Positions 9,847 through 19,678 of a stretch of 64,000 bases of DNA are shown here, piece by piece. The position numbers and the translations under genes are program-made. How positions within the stretch are numbered: position 1 is the stretch's first letter; each line of letters opens with the position of its first letter. Origin of the DNA: Glaciimonas sp. PCH181 (GTDB taxonomy: Bacteria; Pseudomonadota; Gammaproteobacteria; Burkholderiales; Burkholderiaceae_D); NCBI RefSeq assembly GCF_003056055.1, contig NZ_PYFP01000002.1:558001-622000 (forward strand). The letters are read 5' to 3'. The notes beneath the pieces are model-generated. The model was not told the DNA's origin and searched no databases. It saw only the letters and a list, made by a program, of their open reading frames with translations.

Positions 9847-10278
9847 ATGCCACGCGCAAAATTAATGCACGGCTCAGCCGATGATACTGAAACCGCTTTT
9901 TACGACGCGCTTGGCCGTGCCGATATCGAAGCCATGATGGCGTTATGGGCTGACGACGAAGAGATCGTCTGCGTCCATCCCGGCGCGCCGCGTCTGGTCG
10001 GTCACGCTGCAATTCGGGGCGCTTACGAAAGCCTGTTTGAGCGTGGCGGCGTACATATCCGTACCCGGCAAGTACATGTCTCACGCAATATGTCGACCAG
10101 CATTCACAATCTGGTGGAAGACGTTAATCGCAGCGGCGATCTGGGTCAGGAGATGCATATCCTGACAACCAACGCTTACCTGAAAACGCCTAAAGGCTGG
10201 CGCATCGTATTGCACCATGCGTCGATTGCTCCCGGTCAGGCACCGGAAGATATTCTGGCCACAAGCTTGCTGCACTGA
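9847..10278 (+). CDS. NTF2-like/SnoaL-type small protein
   Basis: The 143-residue product has the nuclear-transport-factor-2-like fold pattern: an N-terminal helix with FYDALGRADIEAMMALWADDEE, then beta strands with CVHPGAPRLVGHAAIRGAYE and a C-terminal GWRIVLHHAS strand. Proteins of this type (DUF4440/SnoaL-like) are small alpha+beta cone folds, sometimes ketosteroid isomerase-like, but the substrate is not predictable. The ATG at 9847 is preceded by AGGAG seven bases upstream. An upstream in-frame start at 9799 lacks such a site. Confidence 0.8.
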   Translation: MPRAKLMHGSADDTETAFYDALGRADIEAMMALWADDEEIVCVHPGAPRLVGHAAIRGAYESLFERGGVHIRTRQVHVSRNMSTSIHNLVEDVNRSGDLGQEMHILTTNAYLKTPKGWRIVLHHASIAPGQAPEDILATSLLH

Positions 10279-10539
10279 CACTGTACTAGCGCGCTGATGA
10301 AGAATGCAGTAGCGGCGCGCAGCCAATAGCCAAGGCAATAAACAGAGGGGAAACAGAAGGAATTTAGTGTGCCGATGACGGTCCCATTGCAGGACCGTTT
10401 GCATGTTGCAGGGCTAACAAATAGTTGTAGAAATCACAAAATTTTGATGGCTTTTACAGTATGTTCAGCAGTACGATAGAAGCGTCAGCAGTTGAGCAGC
10501 GCCCTTCAGCATAATTGCATTATTAACCAGAAGCGTCGC

Positions 10540-11511
10540 ATGGCCTCCGTCCTCCCCCATCAGCCTTACATCGCTCCGCTATGGTTACCGGGCGGTCATT
10601 TGCAAACTATTTATCCCTCGACTTGCATCGTCAAACCAGCCGTTGCCTATCGACGCGAGCGCTGGGATACGCCGGATGGCGATTTCATTGATATCGACTT
10701 CGTCGACGGCCAGCCGGGCAAGCCAATGGTGGTCATGTTTCACGGTCTGGAAGGTTCATCCGACAGCCATTATTCCCGCGCACTGATGGCGTATGCGGCC
10801 TCGCTGGGCTGGTCCGGTGCCGCGCCGCATTTTCGGGGTTGCTCTGGTGAAATCAATCTTGCACCGCGCTTTTATCATTCTGGCGACACGTTAGAGGTCG
10901 ATTGGATTTTGCGTCGTTTAGCGGCCTCACGGGGACAAAAACAATTCAGCAAATTGTTTGCCACAGGTGTCTCGCTCGGCGGTAATGCGTTACTGTGCTG
11001 GCTGGGCGAATCACAACAACAGGCCCGCATCGTGGATGCTGCATGCGCCATCTCGGCACCGCTTGATCTGGCAGGTGGTGGCATCGCTTTATCGCGTGGC
11101 TTTAATAAGATTTATACACGGGTTTTCTTGCGCACCATGAAAACCAAATCGCTCGATAAACTGGCGCAATTTCCCCACTTGTTTGACCGTGAACGGATGC
11201 TCAGTGCCCGCGATTTACACGCTTTCGACAATGTCGTGACCGCGCCCTTGCATGGCTATCGCAATACCGAAGATTATTGGGATCGGGCCAGCGCCAAACA
11301 TGTCTTGAGCGATATTGTTGTGCCGACGTTAGTGCTCAATGCCAAGAATGACCCGTTTCTGCCGCCGCGCCATTTACCGCACAGCGCCGCGGCCTGCGTC
11401 ACGCTGGAATATCCCGAACAGGGCGGCCACGTCGGCTTTCCCGTCGGTTCCCCGCCAGGCCGCGTGGACTGGTTGCCGCAACATATCGTGCAATTTTTAT
11501 TAGCCGCCTAA
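10540..11511 (+). CDS. YheT-family alpha/beta hydrolase
   Basis: The 323-residue protein is an alpha/beta hydrolase of the YheT/ABHD1-3 group. Visible are PLWLPGGHLQTIYP near residues 12-25 (the family N-terminal signature), VVMFHGLEGSS near 64-74 (oxyanion loop), the nucleophile elbow GVSLGGN near 145-151 with catalytic Ser, a C-terminal acidic residue in NAKNDPF and the histidine in GGHVGF. The family acts on esters, but the physiological substrate is unknown. The ATG at 10540 is chosen over an upstream TTG. The next gene follows after 79 bases. Confidence 0.9.
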   Translation: MASVLPHQPYIAPLWLPGGHLQTIYPSTCIVKPAVAYRRERWDTPDGDFIDIDFVDGQPGKPMVVMFHGLEGSSDSHYSRALMAYAASLGWSGAAPHFRGCSGEINLAPRFYHSGDTLEVDWILRRLAASRGQKQFSKLFATGVSLGGNALLCWLGESQQQARIVDAACAISAPLDLAGGGIALSRGFNKIYTRVFLRTMKTKSLDKLAQFPHLFDRERMLSARDLHAFDNVVTAPLHGYRNTEDYWDRASAKHVLSDIVVPTLVLNAKNDPFLPPRHLPHSAAACVTLEYPEQGGHVGFPVGSPPGRVDWLPQHIVQFLLAA

Positions 11512-11590
11512 AACCTGGAATGCCTTCCCATTGCAGCAAAATTGGGGCGCGCAAACTCACGTAGCCACATCAAATAAGGACCGCATCAGC

Positions 11591-12202
11591 ATGGATGAAA
11601 TCGTCAAGAAAGCAATGAGTAAATGGCCCGATGTGCCAGCTTGTTTCGGCTGGCTGGCACTGGATGCACGTGGGGCATGGCGCATGCGCGATGAAGAAAC
11701 GCAGCGCAACGATTTGCCCGGCAACAAAATCATGCACACCGCGTTATGTGCCTTCATCAACCGTAATTACAGCGTCGATGCAGAAGGTCGTGGTTACTTT
11801 CAAAATGGCCCGCAATGCGTGTACGTCGATCTGGCGCTGACACCGTATATCGCCCACACCGATCCTGTATTGGGCTTGGTGCTACAGACTGGCGAAGTAT
11901 TCAACGCGATTGATGCCGTGCTGCTGACCGAACATGGGCAACCGCTGTTTGTCGCAGACAACAAGGTCGCCGCGCTGGATGATCGCGATATCGCAGAATG
12001 GATGACCAACCTCCGCATCGACGGCAACCTCGTCGCCGACGATGCGCTGCTGGAATGGCTGGCTTCTGCATCAGACCAAACTACGCTGACCTGGCAATAT
12101 AAAGAAAAACCATTGGCAGTGACGCGCACAACGGCGGATGACCTGCCAACCAGATTCAAATTTCAGCAGCGTCCACGGCAGCCTGATTCATCACACTCGT
12201 AG
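11591..12202 (+). CDS. Conserved betaproteobacterial DUF2946-like protein, function unknown
   Basis: This 203-residue soluble protein has no signal peptide or membrane segment. It has the conserved-looking features PACFGWLALDARGAWRMRD at residues 15-33, an INRNY motif, a YFQNGPQCVYV strand and a C-terminal acidic region. I recognise it as a protein widely conserved in Burkholderiales, but I am not certain of the DUF number and no activity is known to me. The ATG at 11591 starts MDEIVKKAM; a TTG 20 codons upstream is less likely. It is convergent with the protease gene downstream. Confidence 0.7.
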   Translation: MDEIVKKAMSKWPDVPACFGWLALDARGAWRMRDEETQRNDLPGNKIMHTALCAFINRNYSVDAEGRGYFQNGPQCVYVDLALTPYIAHTDPVLGLVLQTGEVFNAIDAVLLTEHGQPLFVADNKVAALDDRDIAEWMTNLRIDGNLVADDALLEWLASASDQTTLTWQYKEKPLAVTRTTADDLPTRFKFQQRPRQPDSSHS

Positions 12203-12218
12203 ACGCTTTCCATCGTTT

Positions 12219-13748
12219 TCAACGATCTTTGGCATCCGCTTGTTCGTCTTTCCAGCGTTCCTTCAATTCCCGTTCGCGGGCATCGATGACGGCTTGCTCG
12301 TAGAACTGCGCATCGGGGGCTTTACGTGCGATATCGAGCTGAATAATGGCAGCGGGCAAACTGCCCATTAGCGCATAGGATTCTGCCAGTGCCATATGCT
12401 GCAACGCTTGTTTGCCTTGCGCGGCATAGGCCTTAGCCAATAAATCCTGAATATCCGCATCCTGCCGATACAACTGCGCCTGCTCACGTAAATACACAGT
12501 GGCCTGCGCAGGTTGCTTGTTGGCGATCAGCGCATTGGCGTATTGATGCGCCATGCTGCGCGATAACGGAAACTGATCGAGCGCGGCAGTTACCGATTTC
12601 AACGCTTCGCCAGTCTGATTCGCCGCCGACTTAATTTCGATACCTAGGTCGGTCAGTACCAGACTTGGCTTGTCCGGTGCTGCTGCCGCATTCGCTTCTT
12701 TTAAAAGACGTTCAGCTTTTTCATAGGCGCGCTGTTTTAACGCCACAAACGCCATGCCGTATTTTGCGGCAACGGTTTGCGGCTTGATATTTAGCCTGAG
12801 TTGATTCTCAAAAATTAATTGCGCATCGCGCAAACCCTTCTCAGAGCTATCTTGCAATACGCGCGCCCGTGCCCGAATCAGCTGGAAATCCAGACTATCC
12901 GAACGCTGCCGATAACGCTGATCGCGGATACGCGCTTCGATATCGGCAATTCGCTCAGTGGTCAAAGGATGGGTCAATAAATAAGGCGGAATGGCGTCGG
13001 AATAATTCCGCGAAGCCGCTTGCAAGCGACCGAAAAATGCCACCATGCCGGTCGTCTCAAAACCGCCCTCACCCAAAATCGCGACGCCGATCCGGTCGGC
13101 TTCGCGCTCTGCATCACGACTGAAACTCAGTTGCCGTTGCATCGCAAAACCTGTCCCGCCCATCATGATCGCCGCGCCCGCATCGCCACTGCCGCGCATC
13201 GCCAGCGCACCCAGCAACATGGACGCCAGCGCAATCATCGAATCATTTTTTTGCTGCCCTAACATCCGCGCCAGATGGCGCTGCGTGACATGACCAATTT
13301 CATGCGCCAGCACAGAGGCCAGTTCGGACTCGCTTTGCGCCGCCAGCAACAAGCCGGAATGCACGCCGATAAAGCCGCCCGGCAATGCAAACGCATTCAA
13401 AACCGGATCACGAATCGCAAAAAAGAAAAAATTGAAATTTGCTTCGCCCCTGACGGCGGGCCGCGCCGCCACCAGCGTATTACCAAAATCATTCAGATAT
13501 TCCAGCAGCGGACCATCGTTCAGATAATCGGGATCGCGACGAATATCGCGCATCACTTCTTCGCCAACCTTGCGCTCCATGATCGGCGACAAAGCCGCGC
13601 GATCTGCGTCGCCCAATACAGGCAAATTTTGCGCAGCAACCCGCGTCGGCGCCAGCACTGTAGACACGCCGAAACAGGTGGTCAACAAAGCGACTAACAA
13701 TAGTTGCCGTAAGCGAAATAAAGGAAACTTGGAGCAATGCATAGGCAT
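12219..13748 (-). CDS. bepA: BepA-like M48 family metalloprotease/chaperone
   Basis: A periplasmic zinc protease of the BepA/YfgC type, which in E. coli assists or degrades outer-membrane proteins such as LptD and BamA. From the ATG at 13748 the protein has 509 residues with an N-terminal signal sequence (hydrophobic RLRQLLLVALLTTCFGVS, cleavage after AAQ-like residues). The catalytic zinc site HEIGH is near residue 150 and a GGTGFAMQRQLSFSRDAEREAD segment supplies the third ligand. The C-terminal half is TPR-like. A second ATG two codons in is an equal start candidate. It is divergent from moaC. Confidence 0.9.
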   Translation of the reverse strand: MPMHCSKFPLFRLRQLLLVALLTTCFGVSTVLAPTRVAAQNLPVLGDADRAALSPIMERKVGEEVMRDIRRDPDYLNDGPLLEYLNDFGNTLVAARPAVRGEANFNFFFFAIRDPVLNAFALPGGFIGVHSGLLLAAQSESELASVLAHEIGHVTQRHLARMLGQQKNDSMIALASMLLGALAMRGSGDAGAAIMMGGTGFAMQRQLSFSRDAEREADRIGVAILGEGGFETTGMVAFFGRLQAASRNYSDAIPPYLLTHPLTTERIADIEARIRDQRYRQRSDSLDFQLIRARARVLQDSSEKGLRDAQLIFENQLRLNIKPQTVAAKYGMAFVALKQRAYEKAERLLKEANAAAAPDKPSLVLTDLGIEIKSAANQTGEALKSVTAALDQFPLSRSMAHQYANALIANKQPAQATVYLREQAQLYRQDADIQDLLAKAYAAQGKQALQHMALAESYALMGSLPAAIIQLDIARKAPDAQFYEQAVIDARERELKERWKDEQADAKDR

Positions 13749-13993
13749 CGGAACGAAATAATCGTAAAGGTTCAAAAGGGGACGAAAATACAAAACCGCG
13801 ATGCTATGATACCAACAGACAATGTTTGTTCCTTATGCGGCCACAGCATCAGGCCGGATGACATGTGGATCAAACAGCATTACAGCATCATGCGATGACA
13901 ACGCAGCAAAATTTTGATCTTTTTTTTGGTTTGAATGCGCATAAGGTCATCGTAAACCGACAATCTCGTTACTTCTATCCGAACATTCCCGCC

Positions 13994-14500
13994 ATGACAC
14001 ACAAAACGCCAGCCCCCTCTCCGTTAACCCATTTTGACCAAACCGGTCAGGCCCATATGGTGGATGTCGGCGCTAAACAAGACACGCACCGCATCGCCGT
14101 CGCCAGCGGCACCATCCGCATGCAACCAGAAACGCTGTTGCTGATTACCTCTGGCACGACAAAAAAAGGCGACGTCCTCGGCATCGCCCGCATCGCCGCG
14201 ATCATGGCCACCAAACGTACCAGCGACCTGATCCCGTTATGCCATCCATTAGCGCTGACGCGGGTAAAAGTCGACTTTTCTATCGACGCGCAGCAATCCA
14301 GTATTAGCTGCACTGCACAAGCTGAAACGGTCGGTAAAACAGGCGTTGAGATGGAAGCGCTGACCGCTGTGCAAATCGGCTTACTGACAATTTACGATAT
14401 GTGTAAGGCGGCAGATAGAGGAATGGTCATGACGGATATCCGGGTGCTGGAAAAACATGGTGGGAAATCGGGCGATTGGACGGCGGATATGGACAAATGA
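13994..14500 (+). CDS. moaC: Cyclic pyranopterin monophosphate synthase MoaC
   Basis: MoaC converts the MoaA product to cyclic pyranopterin monophosphate in molybdenum cofactor synthesis. The ATG at 13994 gives 168 residues. Landmarks are AHMVDVGAK near residues 22-30, the substrate-binding [11 protein letters not shown] near 83-93 and [10 protein letters not shown] near 124-133 with MCKAADRGM near 143-151. An in-frame extension of 43 codons upstream is not conserved and is left out. moaC stands alone here, but a MOSC-domain gene lies 2.5 kb further on. Confidence 0.95.
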   Translation: MTHKTPAPSPLTHFDQTGQAHMVDVGAKQDTHRIAVASGTIRMQPETLLLITSGTTKKGDVLGIARIAAIMATKRTSDLIPLCHPLALTRVKVDFSIDAQQSSISCTAQAETVGKTGVEMEALTAVQIGLLTIYDMCKAADRGMVMTDIRVLEKHGGKSGDWTADMDK

Positions 14501-14592
14501 TATTGGCAAAAGGCTGAGCAAAAAATTAGCAAAAACGTCATCATGACGTTACGCAACCGTAAAATAAACTTCAATCGGAATAAGGAAAAATA

Positions 14593-14796
14593 ATGAAGCT
14601 GACTTATTGGATTGCAGAAAATGTGAATGGCGAGAAAACCGATGCCATCATTGCCCGAACCAAGCATGATTGCGAACAAAAGGTGCTTGCGTATGCGATT
14701 GCCACCGAATATGGGCAGCCGATAAAGAAATCCTTCCTATACAACGACGCGTTCGATTTGTTTGAGATTGCCACGAGTAAAGACGGTGGACGATGA
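14593..14796 (+). CDS. Small protein of unknown function
   Basis: This 67-residue open frame has a good Shine-Dalgarno (AAGGA, seven bases before ATG) and unbiased composition, which favours a real gene. It begins MKLTYWIAENV and has no signal peptide or membrane helix. I do not recognise the family. Confidence 0.5.
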   Translation: MKLTYWIAENVNGEKTDAIIARTKHDCEQKVLAYAIATEYGQPIKKSFLYNDAFDLFEIATSKDGGR

Positions 14797-14984
14797 TCGT
14801 TGTTGCCGTCTTGGCATGGCATTCCATCATTGACATATAGTTGCCTAATAAATACGCAGACTATTTCTTATGCGAGGCCAAGGTTTTACCCCTACTTGGC
14901 TGTCAACCAAATGCATGATGCAACGTTTTTAGGGTATGCCGCCTGTTGCGGATCGTGGACGTTAACTTTTCGAAGGATTGAAAA

Positions 14985-15182
14985 ATGAAAAAGCTACTTA
15001 GCATTGTCGCACTTGTCTTGGCATTTACACCATTTGCGCATGCACAAGGATTAGTTGGACATGAAAATGCGCGAAACGACCGACGGGCTGAGGAGCTACA
15101 GGATCGCGCAGTCGTTGCGCATCGGCATCATATGGCAGCAAAACACATGCGCCATGCCAAGCGTCACCACGTTTATCATTAA
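14985..15182 (+). CDS. Small secreted His-rich protein
   Basis: The 65-residue product has a classical signal peptide (MKKLLSIVALVLAFTPFAHA) with likely cleavage after AHA, leaving a mature chain of about 45 residues. The mature part is basic and carries ten histidines, including HRHHM, KRHH and the terminal HVYH. GAAGGA precedes the ATG by about seven bases. The composition suggests periplasmic metal binding, but this is inference. A structured element lies directly downstream. Confidence 0.65.
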   Translation: MKKLLSIVALVLAFTPFAHAQGLVGHENARNDRRAEELQDRAVVAHRHHMAAKHMRHAKRHHVYH

Positions 15183-15198
15183 TAAATTCACTAGTCTG

Positions 15199-15272
15199 AG
15201 TCGGTTTGGTTAACGCTTCATGCGTTAATCGGTCATACTTTTTGCCCCTGGTAAAAGTATGACAAACCGACC
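15199..15272. other. Three-way-junction inverted-repeat element
   Basis: Three nested perfect inverted repeats occur within 74 bases. GTCGGTTTG (15200-15208) pairs with CAAACCGAC (15263-15271). TTAACGC (15210-15216) pairs with GCGTTAA (15222-15228). GTCATACTTTT (15232-15242) pairs with AAAAGTATGAC (15253-15263). Base 15263 is shared between two stems. The arrangement would fold as a closed junction with two hairpin arms in RNA or single-stranded DNA. It lies between the His-rich gene and the DUF2164-like gene. Confidence 0.5.
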
Positions 15273-15453
15273 ACTCCCCTCTGCCTGTACTGGCTTCAAG
15301 ACTACCATCTGCGTCATTTAGTCCGAACGGCCCGCTCCGCAGGTCGGGTTGCACTCTGATTTTCCTGAAAAGTCCCTAATACTTTTAAACGCTTTCAACA
15401 CTGCGCTGCAATATAATATTTCGCATCCAAACTTTGCCAGACGGCATGCCAAC

Positions 15454-15717
15454 ATGACCATTGAATTAGAAAAAGAAACCCGGCAAGAAGCGATTAAATC
15501 CATCGAACGCTACTTTGTTGAAAACATGGAAGAACCGATCGGCAATCTTCAGGCGGGCGCATTATTAGGATTTATTTTAGAGGAAATAGGACCGTCTATT
15601 TATAACAAAGCCGTCCTGGATGCGCAGGAGCGACTGCAACAACGTGTTCAGGAATTGGATATTGAGATCCACGAGAAAGAGTTTGGCTATTGGGGAAAAA
15701 ATAAGCGGTCGCGCTGA
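15454..15717 (+). CDS. DUF2164-like protein
   Basis: The 87-residue product matches the DUF2164 pattern: an IELEKETRQEAIKSI helix, YFVENMEEPIGNLQAGALL, FILEEIGPSIYNKAV and a C-terminal EKEFGYW. The ATG at 15454 begins MTIELEKE, the usual family start; a longer in-frame version from 15349 adds unconserved residues. The function is unknown. No signal peptide or membrane segment is present. Confidence 0.82.
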   Translation: MTIELEKETRQEAIKSIERYFVENMEEPIGNLQAGALLGFILEEIGPSIYNKAVLDAQERLQQRVQELDIEIHEKEFGYWGKNKRSR

Positions 15718-15883
15718 CGCCAGCAAACAACAAACAGTCTTTCCGACAGGAAAAACAAGCGGGAAAGATGCCGTTTCGCATGCATCCCCGCAACAGCATC
15801 GAACTCACTCTGCCATCTAGCGAAACCAAAAAGTAGTTTTCGACGCCCTCTCCCAACCCCCATCTATCTCAACGTTTTCAGCA

Positions 15884-16768
15884 CTACACCGCCGAACGAA
15901 AACGCGGCTCCGGCAAACCCGCCACGCTGACGCGCATCGCGAAGACACCACCGGATTGCGGGTATTGCAGCAACTCTGCTGCGGGGCGACCGGCACTGGC
16001 GCTGGTGACATATAAGGTCTGCAAATCAGCGCCGCCAAACGCGCACATCGTTGGGCAACGTACCGGCAACGGATAGGTCTCCACCACTTCACCGGCGGGT
16101 GAAATCCGTACAATCCGGCCGCCTTCATATAACGCGCTCCAGTAATAACCTTCGCTATCCATCGCCGCGCCATCAGGACGACCACGATCTTCTGCCGTCG
16201 GCGTAAAACGCACCCAGACTTCTTTATCGCCAAGCGTGCCGCTGGCGGCGTCGTAGGCATGCCGATAAATCACAAAATTCGGTGTGTCCGAGTGATATAA
16301 CCAGCGTTGATCGGGACTGAAAGCGAGGCCATTTGAGGTGAGTATGCCGTCATCCATACTGCTCAGACCGCGTTCATCAAAACGATATAAATGGGCGTTG
16401 CTGCCCGCTTTTGGCTCGTCCAGCGTACCGGCCCAGAATCGCCCCTGACTATCGCAGCGACCATCGTTAAAACGGCTGCTGGCTTGGTCTTCAGGATTAT
16501 CCGCCAGTTTGCGGACCTGTTCGCCCGCCGCATTCAATAGCCAGATCCCGGAGCGCATACCGGCCACAAAACCACCATCATCCGTGAGCGAAAAACAGCC
16601 TATATGCTCAGCCACCGGCAGTATCGTGTGCTGGCCATCAATCGGACTAAAAAGGTGAATCGCTGGCGCTAGAATATCGACCCAGTACAAGCGCTGGTTG
16701 ATATCGTCCCAACGAGGGCATTCGCCTAACTTTGCAGGCGTATCAATCACGCAGGTAAACTTACTCAT
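15884..16768 (-). CDS. SMP-30/gluconolactonase-family protein
   Basis: The 294-residue protein is a six-bladed beta-propeller of the SMP-30/regucalcin/gluconolactonase family. It has the metal-site glutamate in LGECPRWDD near residue 15, the RFNDGRCDSQGRFWAGT block near 98-114, an ILTSNGLAFSPDQ segment near 142-154 and PDGAAMDSEGYYW near 197-209. Members hydrolyse sugar lactones, often downstream of a sugar 1-dehydrogenase. No partner dehydrogenase is adjacent. It could supply the lactonase step missing from the sugar-acid cluster at 51-61 kb, but that link is speculation. Confidence 0.88.
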   Translation of the reverse strand: MSKFTCVIDTPAKLGECPRWDDINQRLYWVDILAPAIHLFSPIDGQHTILPVAEHIGCFSLTDDGGFVAGMRSGIWLLNAAGEQVRKLADNPEDQASSRFNDGRCDSQGRFWAGTLDEPKAGSNAHLYRFDERGLSSMDDGILTSNGLAFSPDQRWLYHSDTPNFVIYRHAYDAASGTLGDKEVWVRFTPTAEDRGRPDGAAMDSEGYYWSALYEGGRIVRISPAGEVVETYPLPVRCPTMCAFGGADLQTLYVTSASAGRPAAELLQYPQSGGVFAMRVSVAGLPEPRFRSAV

Positions 16769-17035
16769 TATTATTCCTTCTGTCTGTTGGTTGGCCGTGG
16801 CGACGCAGTAAATGCGATATTTAACAGCATTAGCGGCATGCCGGGATAGCGTGATGACGTCAGTGTATAGACACTGTCATCGGATTGGTCTTTTGGTTCA
16901 ATCTGCATCGTCTTCATGGAGGCAAAGGCCTATTTTTCGATGTAAATCTGCGACTCTGCCAGAATAGCGTCAGTCCTTAGCTTATGCCGTGGAAACATCC
17001 ACCATGCGCAGCAATCCATTTGAAAGCAGAGATAC

Positions 17036-17878
17036 ATGCCGACCATTACTTCGCTACATATTTATCCCATCAAATCCTGCGCAGGGATAGCTGTAACGGA
17101 AGCCACGCTAACGTCTGCCGGTCTGCGCCATCAACAAACCAATGATCGGGAATGGATGGTCGTCGACGCCACCGGACGATTTTTAACGCAGCGCGACTAT
17201 CCACAGATGGCGCTCATCGTACCGACACTATACGCAGAGGGCATGCGCCTGACCGCACCCGGAATGACGGCGCTAGAGGTAACGTTCGCGCTGTCCGCGC
17301 CCAATCCGATTCCTGTGACTGTCTGGGACGACAATCTCATCGCGCACGACTGTGGCGATGCGGTCGCTGCATGGTTTTCTGCGATCATTGGCGATGCTTG
17401 TCGATTGGTGCATTTTGATGCGACCAGCAAACGCCTCGCCAGCAAAAAATGGACCGGCGGACGGGACGTGCCGACGTTATTTGCCGATGGCTATCCGATC
17501 CTGCTGGCATCGCAGGCATCACTGGATGATTTAAATCAAAAATTGGTGTTGCAAGGACGCAGCGCATTGCCGATGAATCGGTTTAGACCCAACATTGTGA
17601 TCGATGGCGTAGAGGCGTTTGAAGAGGATTTTGTCGAGACTTTCAGTGCCGGCAACGTGCAATTACAGCCGGTAAAACCCTGTCCTCGCTGCCCTATCCC
17701 GTCGATTGATCAGGCCACTGGGAAACACGGCCCGGATCCATTGGATATTCTGCAAACTTATCGTGTAAACCCCAAAGTCGATGGCGGCATTACGTTCGGC
17801 ATGAATACTATTTTATTAGAAGGCGAAGGAGAGGTATTGCGGGTGGGACAGGAAATTGCGATGGAACTGGCATTTTGA
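17036..17878 (+). CDS. MOSC domain protein (YcbX/mARC-like)
   Basis: The 280-residue protein has an N-terminal MOSC beta-barrel (IYPIKSCAGI near residues 8-17) and a C-terminal MOSC domain with NRFRPNIVI near 182-190 and the putative molybdenum ligand Cys in VKPCPRCPIP near 217-226. Relatives include E. coli YcbX and mitochondrial mARC, which reduce N-hydroxylated compounds with a Moco-bound cysteine. The C-terminal 2Fe-2S domain of YcbX is absent, so an external electron donor is expected. The convergent gene next to it encodes a ferredoxin. Confidence 0.9.
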   Translation: MPTITSLHIYPIKSCAGIAVTEATLTSAGLRHQQTNDREWMVVDATGRFLTQRDYPQMALIVPTLYAEGMRLTAPGMTALEVTFALSAPNPIPVTVWDDNLIAHDCGDAVAAWFSAIIGDACRLVHFDATSKRLASKKWTGGRDVPTLFADGYPILLASQASLDDLNQKLVLQGRSALPMNRFRPNIVIDGVEAFEEDFVETFSAGNVQLQPVKPCPRCPIPSIDQATGKHGPDPLDILQTYRVNPKVDGGITFGMNTILLEGEGEVLRVGQEIAMELAF

Positions 17879-17963
17879 GAATGATGGATATTTCGATGTG
17901 AGACTAACAAGAATGGCAAATGGCAAGAATCGCAACCGCGCATCTTGCCATTGCATGCTGTCC

Positions 17964-18233
<270 letters not shown>

Positions 18234-18273
18234 TTAACGCTACTGCAGCGGCAAGATGCCGCCCGCAGATTAT

Positions 18274-18840
<567 letters not shown>

Positions 18841-19518
18841 TTAGTGTTGCTTTCGTTGCAACAAATGATAGAACACTATTCCGGCTTTGTCAGCCCGGAC
18901 AACCTGCCAATCCGCCATCCATTCCGGCGCTGCTATTTCACCCGCGTCATCGGCCTCAATCAGGGCAAATTCTGACTCTACGTAGATCAGACCATGCTCG
19001 GTCAGCAAGCGTTCGCATAGCGGCAATGTTTTGGCCAGCCAGCCCTGATGATACGGCGGATCGAGAAAAATCAAATTAAAACGCGCATTTTCAGTGCGAT
19101 TTTCTGGTGGGACACCCAATTTACCCACTAATGTTTGCAATGTAGTGGCCGCATCGCCACGCAAAATCTGCACCGAACCGGCATCTAGCTTGGCTTTTGT
19201 GGCTTCCAGCTGACGCACCGCTGGCGTATTGTGTTCAATCATCAACACTTCTGCGGCACCGCGGCTGGCCGCTTCAAATCCCAGCGCGCCCGTACCGGCA
19301 AATAAATCGAGACAGCGCACCGCTGACCATCGCCCGTCCAATATATGTGTCAGCCAGTTAAATACCGTTTCGCGCACCCGATCCGGCGTCGGCCGCAAGC
19401 CTTCACAGTCGATCACGGCCAGTGGCGTGCGCTTCCATTGCCCGCCGATGATGCGGACCTGACGTGGTTGCGCAGGTCGCTGGTGATGGACGGCGGCTGG
19501 TTTTTTACTTTGCTTCAT
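18841..19518 (-). CDS. rsmD: 16S rRNA m2G966 methyltransferase RsmD
   Basis: RsmD methylates N2 of G966 in 16S rRNA with SAM. From the ATG at 19518 the protein has 225 residues. RIIGGQWKRTPL near 23-34 starts the conserved region, DLFAGTGALGFEAASRGA near 70-87 is the SAM motif and FLDPPYHQGW near 152-161 is the catalytic D/N-PPY motif. The open frame continues past 19518 into the ftsY sequence on the opposite strand; that long N-terminus is an antisense artefact. It is divergent from ftsY, an arrangement common in proteobacteria. Confidence 0.95.
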   Translation of the reverse strand: MKQSKKPAAVHHQRPAQPRQVRIIGGQWKRTPLAVIDCEGLRPTPDRVRETVFNWLTHILDGRWSAVRCLDLFAGTGALGFEAASRGAAEVLMIEHNTPAVRQLEATKAKLDAGSVQILRGDAATTLQTLVGKLGVPPENRTENARFNLIFLDPPYHQGWLAKTLPLCERLLTEHGLIYVESEFALIEADDAGEIAAPEWMADWQVVRADKAGIVFYHLLQRKQH

Positions 19519-19678
19519 TTGCTTTCTTCGCGGAATAGAGTGCAAGCCGTCTTGAATTTGATCGGCATTGCTCTGATAGAATGCCGGGATTGTACCTTGC
19601 GATGAATTTTTGCGCGGCGCGCCGTTGCGGTAGCCGCACTGCCCCGTATTTGAACGCCTTTCTGACTCCAGGCCCCTG

